Origin: Gordionus sp. m RMFG-2023
Lineage: Eukaryota; Nematomorpha; Gordioida; Chordodea; Parachordodidae
NCBI RefSeq assembly: GCF_954871325.1
Contig: NC_088775.1
Span: 91,518,805-91,582,804, forward strand
Length of the DNA stretch: 64,000 bases
Direction of reading: 5' to 3'
Positions 59,298 through 64,000 of this stretch are shown piece by piece. Made by a program: the position numbers and the translations under genes. The notes below the pieces were generated by a model that was not told where the DNA came from, did no database searches, and was given only the letters and a program-made list of their open reading frames with translations. Each line of letters begins with the position of its first letter. The first letter of the stretch is position 1.

Positions 59298-62108
59298 TAG
59301 TGTTGTTAAAACGCCGCGAGTCGCGACCCCGACCCAAAGCTCGGGTCGTTTTATTCGACTCCGACTCAATGTTTGGGTCGTTTTTTTCGACTTCGACCCG
59401 AGTTCAAGCCGAAAAAAACGACTTCAACCCAAAATATGGGTCGTTTTTTTCGACTCCGACCCAAGTCCAAGCCGAAAAAACGGCCTCGACCCAAAATATG
59501 GATCTATTTTTTAAAGACGACTTAAAGTTAGGGTTGCTTTTTTTCACCCCTAACCCAATATCTAGATCATTTTTTTCGACCAAAAGTCAAATAACATTTA
59601 GTATATATTAATATTATAGGCGGGAAAGTTACTTAAAGCTTCTTTAAATTATAATGCTTGATTAACTATTCATCATAGTTATATTTTAAAATTTTTAAGT
59701 GAAGATGTACCATAGAAAAGTGCCATTTGTCATGATGGTTATTTTTGAACTTTTTTAAATGAAATAGATAAAAATATATATTGTAGACATGTTAAATCAA
59801 AATTTCAGTGATGATGTACCATAGATAAGTGGTAATTGTCATAATCGCTATTTTTGAACTTTTTTGAGTTTTTTAAAGCAAATTGCTAAAAATATATATT
59901 CTAAACATGTTAAATCAAAAATTCAGTGAGGATGTATCATAGATAGGTGACAATTGTCATAATCGCTATTTTTGAACTTTTTCAAATTTTTTTAAAGGAA
60001 ATATCTAAAAATATATATTCTAAACATGTTAAATTAAAAATTCAGTGAGGATGTATCATAGATAGGTGACAATTGTCATAATCACTATTTTTAAACTTTT
60101 TCAATTTTTTTTAAAGGAAATAGCTAAAAATATATATTCTAAACATGTTAAATTAAAAATTCAGTGAGGATGTATCATAGATAGGTGACAATTGTCATAA
60201 TCGCTATTTTTGAAATATTTTTTTCGACCAAAAGTCAAATAACATTTAGTATATATTGTAATTATAGGCCGGAAAGTAACTTAAAGCTTCTTTAAATTAT
60301 AATGCTCTGATTAACTATTCATCATAGTTATATTTTTAAATTTTTAAATGAAGAAGTACCATAGAAAAGTGCCATTTGTCATGATGGTTATTTATGAACT
60401 TTTTTAAATGAAATAGATAAAAATATATATTGTAGACATGTTAAAAAAATTTCAGTGATGATGTACCATAGATCACTGAATTTTTAATTTAACATGTTTA
60501 GAATATATATTTTTAGATATTTCCTTTAAAAAAATTTGAAAAAGTTCAAAAATAGCGATTATGACAATTGTCACCTATATATGATACATCCTCACTGAAT
60601 TTTTAATTTAACATGTTTAGAATATATATTTTTAGCTATTTGCTTTAAAAAAATTGAAAATGGTTCAAAAATAACGATTATGACAATTGTCACCTATCTA
60701 TGATATTCACTGAAGTTTTATTTTAACATGTTAGTAATACTTATTTTAGGCCAATTATGTCAAAAAAAACTTAAAAAAGTTATAAGATAACGATTATGAC
60801 AATTGTCATTTTTATGTTATATCTTCATGAATTTTTAATTTAACATGTTTAGAATATATATTTTTAGCAATTTGCTTTAAAAAAACTCAAAAAAGTTAAA
60901 AAATAGCGATTATGACAATTATCACCTATCTATGATACATCCTCACTGAATTTTTAATTTAACATGTTTAGAATATATATTTTTAGCTACCTCCAATTTT
61001 AATTTAACATGTTTAGATATATATTTTTAGCTATTTCCTTTAAAAAAATTTGAAAAAGTTCAAAAATAGCGATTATGACATCTATGATACATCCCCAATG
61101 AATTTTTAATTTAACATGTTTAGAATATATATTTTTAGATATTTCCTTTAAAAAAATTTGGAAAAGTTCAAAAATAGCGATTATGACAATTGTCACCTAT
61201 CTATGATACATCCTCACTGAATTTTTAATTTAACATGTTTTGAATATATATTTTTAGCAATTTGCTTTAAAAAAACTCAAAAAAGTTCAAAAATAGCGAT
61301 AATGACAATTACCACTTATCTATGGTACATCATCACTGAAATTTTGATTTAACATGTCTACTATATATAATTTTATCTATTTCATTTAAAAAGTTCAAAA
61401 ATAACCATCATGACAAATGGTGACTTATGGTACATCTTCACTTAAAAATTTTAAAATATAACTATGATGAATAGTTAATCAGAGCATTATAATTTAAAGA
61501 AGCTTTAAGTAACTTTCCCGCCTATAATATTAATATATACTAAATGTTATTTGACTTTTGGTAGAAAAAAATGATCTAGATATTGGGTTTGGGGTGAAAA
61601 AAAGCAACCCTAACTTTAAGTCGTCTTTAAAAAATAGATCCATATTTTGGGTCTGATTGAATGAAACGACCCGATGTTTGAGTCTGAGTCAGAAAAACGA
61701 CCCAAACTTTGAGTTGGAGTCGAAAAATACGATCTAAACTTCAAGTTTGAGTCGAAAAATACGACCCAAACTTCAAGTTTGAGTCGAAAAATACGACCCA
61801 AATTTCAAGTTTGAGTAGAAAAATACGACCCAAATTTCAAGTTTGAGTCGAAAAATACAACCCAAATTTTGAGTCGGAGTCGTAAAAAACGACCCATATT
61901 TTGGGTCGAGGTCGTTTTTTTCGGCTTGGACTTGGGTCGGAGTCGAAAAAAACGACCCATATTTTGGGTCGAAGTCGTTTTTTTCGGCTTAAACTCGGGT
62001 CCAAGTCGTAAAAAACGATCAATACTTTGAGTTGGAGTCGAAAAAAACGACCCAAAATTTGGCTGAGCTCTGTTCGAGCCGACTCGGCTAAGCCGATTAA
62101 CAACACTA
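59298..62108. mobile_element. 2.8-kb hAT-type foldback element nested in the MULE
   Basis: GATATATC lies on both sides (59290-59297, 62109-62116), a perfect 8-bp duplication. Ends are TAGTGTTGTTAA in inverted orientation, the same terminus as the MITE at 22259-22450. Inside each end comes a GC-richer ~30-bp repeat (GGGTCGTTTTTTTCGACTCC type), then about 250 bp of long inverted sequence (CAAATAACATTTAGTATATA), then tandem ~75-120 bp units in opposite orientations that meet near 60470. No transposase is present; it must move with one supplied elsewhere. Confidence 0.85.
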
Positions 62109-62221
62109 GATATATCAAGAAAAAATTTACGTAAATAATATAACAAATAAAATATAATTTAAGAAAAATATATTAAAAAAACATATATTTAAATAAAAAT
62201 ATAAAAAAACAAAAAAATATC

Positions 62222-62312
62222 AATCAAAATAAATCCCAGAAAAAAAACCCTGGAAAAAAACCCCGGAAAATAAACCACCGGAAAAAAACCCCCAGGAAAA
62301 AAAACCCCGAAA
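62222..62312. repeat. AAAAACCCC/GGAAAA repeat, inverted copy of 63594-63664
   Basis: Repeated GGAAAAAAACCCC units. The complementary form (GGGGTTTTTTTCC) lies at 63594-63664, so the transposase relic and SINE between them are bracketed by this inverted pair. Confidence 0.7.
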
Positions 62313-62589
62313 TTTTTTTTCGAATTTACTTAAGATCTAAATAATACCGGTATATTTTTATTTGGATTTAATAAGGCATAGACAAATTAGTATTTTAGAA
62401 AAAAATATAAAAATATAATTTAATAATAAATTATATACATAATGATTTATCAATAAAATAAACATATCTTATTGCAAATTTTGTCAAATTTAGTCTACTT
62501 AATATAGAAGGATATTGTATTTATTACTTTTTACGAAAATAAGTAATACATGGGTTATTTTACTGGGATATTTTTTTCTCCAGTACCAA

Positions 62590-62820
62590 TTTGAACATCA
62601 GCATTTTTTCTTGTTTAAGCACGGTGATTTTGTTTTCGATGTCCAACTACATACACGCCATCGTTCAAGTTTGTATTCATCGGCAGCCACCTCGCTTTTC
62701 ATTTTTTTAATCAATATCCAGATTGATGGGAGTTTATTCCCAACCAGATTAGAAAAACGATGATTCGAACCTTCGCATTGATTATTTATGAGTTAATCGT
62801 TGGATAGAGTGCTCTGATTC
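62590..62820 (-). repeat. tRNA-derived SINE inside the MULE
   Basis: Read on the minus strand, ATCAGAGCACTCTATCC resembles a tRNA D-arm/A box, followed at normal spacing by the B box GGTTCGAATCA (complement at 62761-62771), then a body with GGTTGGGAATAAACTCCCAT and GGTGGCTGCCGATG. The head differs from the SINEs at 10.4 and 25.0 kb, so this may be a second family. A true tRNA gene is unlikely because the acceptor stem does not pair. Confidence 0.55.
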
Positions 62821-62829
62821 TAGTTTCTA

Positions 62830-63285
62830 GAGGAAATCGAGGCCCAATTCGACCTATCTGGAATTGAGAATTGCTTCTTGTGACCTCCCTTGAAACTCTT
62901 TATCGATATATTCAAGAATATCCTTACCATTGCTAGGAGTAACCGATCAAGGAATGCCATTGCATTGCCCATATCTCATAAAGGAACAAATGCTAAGCCG
63001 TCCAACATGCCGCAAAAGTAGCTTAGGGCTTCATTGGTTCTGTATTGGCTTTCCAGACTTAGCTTTTAAATTTTTCTATGGGTACTAAATGGTAAAAGCA
63101 TCCTTTGATTATGATGTGATCCCCTAATTGAAATAATAAATATAAATAATTTAACATATTAGTAATCATACCAATGACAGTTTTAACCGCGCTCATAGCA
63201 GACTTTTCAAAATCCATTTATATATATAATGGATCAGGAAATAAATCTCGTTCTTGACATTTAGACATTATATTTCGAATATTTT
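62830..63285 (-). pseudogene. MULE transposase relic with a 48-bp intron
   Basis: The minus strand reads MDFEKSAMSAVKTVI (from 63217), a 48-bp GTATGATTAC...TTTCAATTAG intron, then GDHIIIKGCFYHL. Joined in phase 1 this is the MULE signature DFE.A...A.......I.GC.FH(L/F) with the catalytic C.H. Further on come EALSYFCGMLDGLAFVPL and a frame-shifted FLNISIKSFKGGHKKQFSIP, matching the LAFVP and Y....IG...FPI..W region. Several stops and frameshifts make it dead. It confirms the superfamily of the surrounding element, and the element's own intron suggests the host splices ~50-bp introns. Confidence 0.75.
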
Positions 63286-63593
63286 TTCGTAAGTATTTTG
63301 TGTTTTTTTTTGAGTTTAATAGCTGTTAATGAATGTGGCATTCGCTTATAAAATTATTTATCAATATTAATTATTGCTAGGTTATACTAAAAAAATTAAG
63401 TGAAAATTGAGAAGAAAAAAATTGAGAAGAAAAAAATTGAGAAGAAAAAAAATTGAGAAAAGGTCAGAAAAATAAAGATTAACAATGACTTAAAGCAAAA
63501 ATGGGGAAAAAATAATAAACTGAGAAAAAAATTTAAGAAAAATTGACAAAAAATTTTTTTTTAAAAATAACGATTTTCTTTTTTATTAAATTT

Positions 63594-63664
63594 TTTTTTC
63601 CAATGGGTTTTTTTCCTGGGGGTTTTTTTCCGGGGGTTTTTCCGGAATTGGGGTTTTTTTTCCC
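63594..63664. repeat. GGGGTTTTTTTCC repeat, inverted copy of 62222-62312
   Basis: Runs of GGGTTTTTTTCC/GGGGGTTTTTCCGG, complementary to 62222-62312. AT-rich DNA then leads to the right MULE terminus. Confidence 0.7.
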
Positions 63665-64000
63665 TATTACCCAATCAAAATATATATTTAAAAAATTTAT
63701 ATTTATCAAAAAATATATTTAAAAAAAATATAAAATAAATTTATAATAATAAATTAATATTAAATAATAATAAATGAATCTCAATAAATAATAAATTTAT
63801 TAATTTGTAAAATAGAATACATTACTTGATTTAACCCGGCAATGTGCACATTACCTGGGTATTTCGGCAATGTATACTTTGCCAAATAACAAAATCACCC
63901 TGCCTACCACTACCTCACATTGCCAAATATTTCACATTGACGCTAACATATACATTAATATAAAAGCAGGGTAATTATTCTAAACAAGTATAAGAAATTT

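Larger units (their letters stand above)
57650..63947. mobile_element. 6.3-kb Mutator-like element (MULE), broken, with nested insertions
   Basis: Inverted termini of about 125 bp begin GTTAGCG(G/T)CAATGTGAA and include TAGGCAGGGTGATTTT and repeated GGCAATGTG boxes. A minus-strand transposase relic with MULE signatures lies inside at 62830-63285. Also inside are a 2.8-kb hAT-type foldback (59298-62108), a SINE (62590-62820), AT-rich inverted segments around 58080-58480 and 58985-59290, and four to five ~120-bp repeats at 58470-58985. Flanking bases (TATATATAT and ATATACATT) do not give a clear 9-bp duplication. Confidence 0.8.

Noticed and set aside
59051-59611. ORFs of 62-103 codons at the edge of the inner foldback
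   Set aside because: They run through AT-rich inverted sequence and the GGGTCGTTTTTTTCGAC tandem repeat; the protein pattern simply reflects the repeat.
61616-62146. Minus-strand ORFs of 61-113 codons
   Set aside because: Same tandem repeat as at 59300-59510, in the other arm; frames in several registers show the same repeat artefact.

Overview
This is a gene-poor, strongly A+T-rich (about three quarters by eye) eukaryotic genomic window. Introns are short (about 48-67 bp) with GT...AG ends. The repeats are animal-type: tRNA-derived SINEs, an R2-like non-LTR retrotransposon with a restriction-like endonuclease, hAT, Mutator-like (MULE) and IS630/Tc1-like DNA transposons, and foldback elements. 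An invertebrate with a small-exon genome is my inference; I cannot name the species. I recognise no retrovirus, LTR element, Polinton or other virus-derived element.

Almost no long open frame here is a real gene. The best host gene is on the minus strand at 9497-10358. Five consecutive internal exons of 30, 33, 30, 24 and 45 bp are all multiples of three, all bounded by phase-1 introns, and join in one open frame to a short terminal exon. This is the layout of the micro-exon genes known from parasitic flatworms. Further isolated micro-exons lie on the minus strand at the left end (354-374, 429-449, 579-622, 2810-2830) and around 45.2-45.9 kb. Several resemble each other (a Glu/Val/Ala-rich 15-21 bp exon and a Lys-rich last exon), so they may be dispersed paralogues. 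More exon-sized coding islands with usable splice acceptors lie at 5.1, 5.9, 15.4, 17.5, 20.7, 22.8, 24.4, 28.3, 51.3, 52.3 and 57.2 kb.

Layout. 0-29.8 kb: mostly AT-rich DNA with micro-exons, an IS630-like relic (8.4-9.1 kb), SINEs (10.4 and 25.0 kb) and a small hAT-type MITE (22.3 kb). 29.9-32.9 kb: a broken minus-strand non-LTR retrotransposon, clearly richer in G+C than its surroundings, carrying a 177-bp MITE with a perfect 8-bp target duplication. 33.5-40.0 kb: a 6.5-kb foldback element whose two arms are tandem arrays of a ~155-bp unit in opposite orientation, 4 copies against about 30. 44-48 kb: micro-exons, a hAT relic with its C-terminal dimerisation domain, and a TTTC/TTCC microsatellite. 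53.5-57.1 kb: a hAT element with perfect 8-bp target duplications, containing two more hAT-like insertions. 57.65-63.95 kb: a MULE with inverted termini, a broken transposase containing a plausible 48-bp intron, a SINE, and a 2.8-kb hAT-type foldback insertion with its own perfect target duplication.

Exon calls were made by eye from splice signals and open frames without alignment or transcripts. They should be read as hypotheses, except where several consecutive exons agree.
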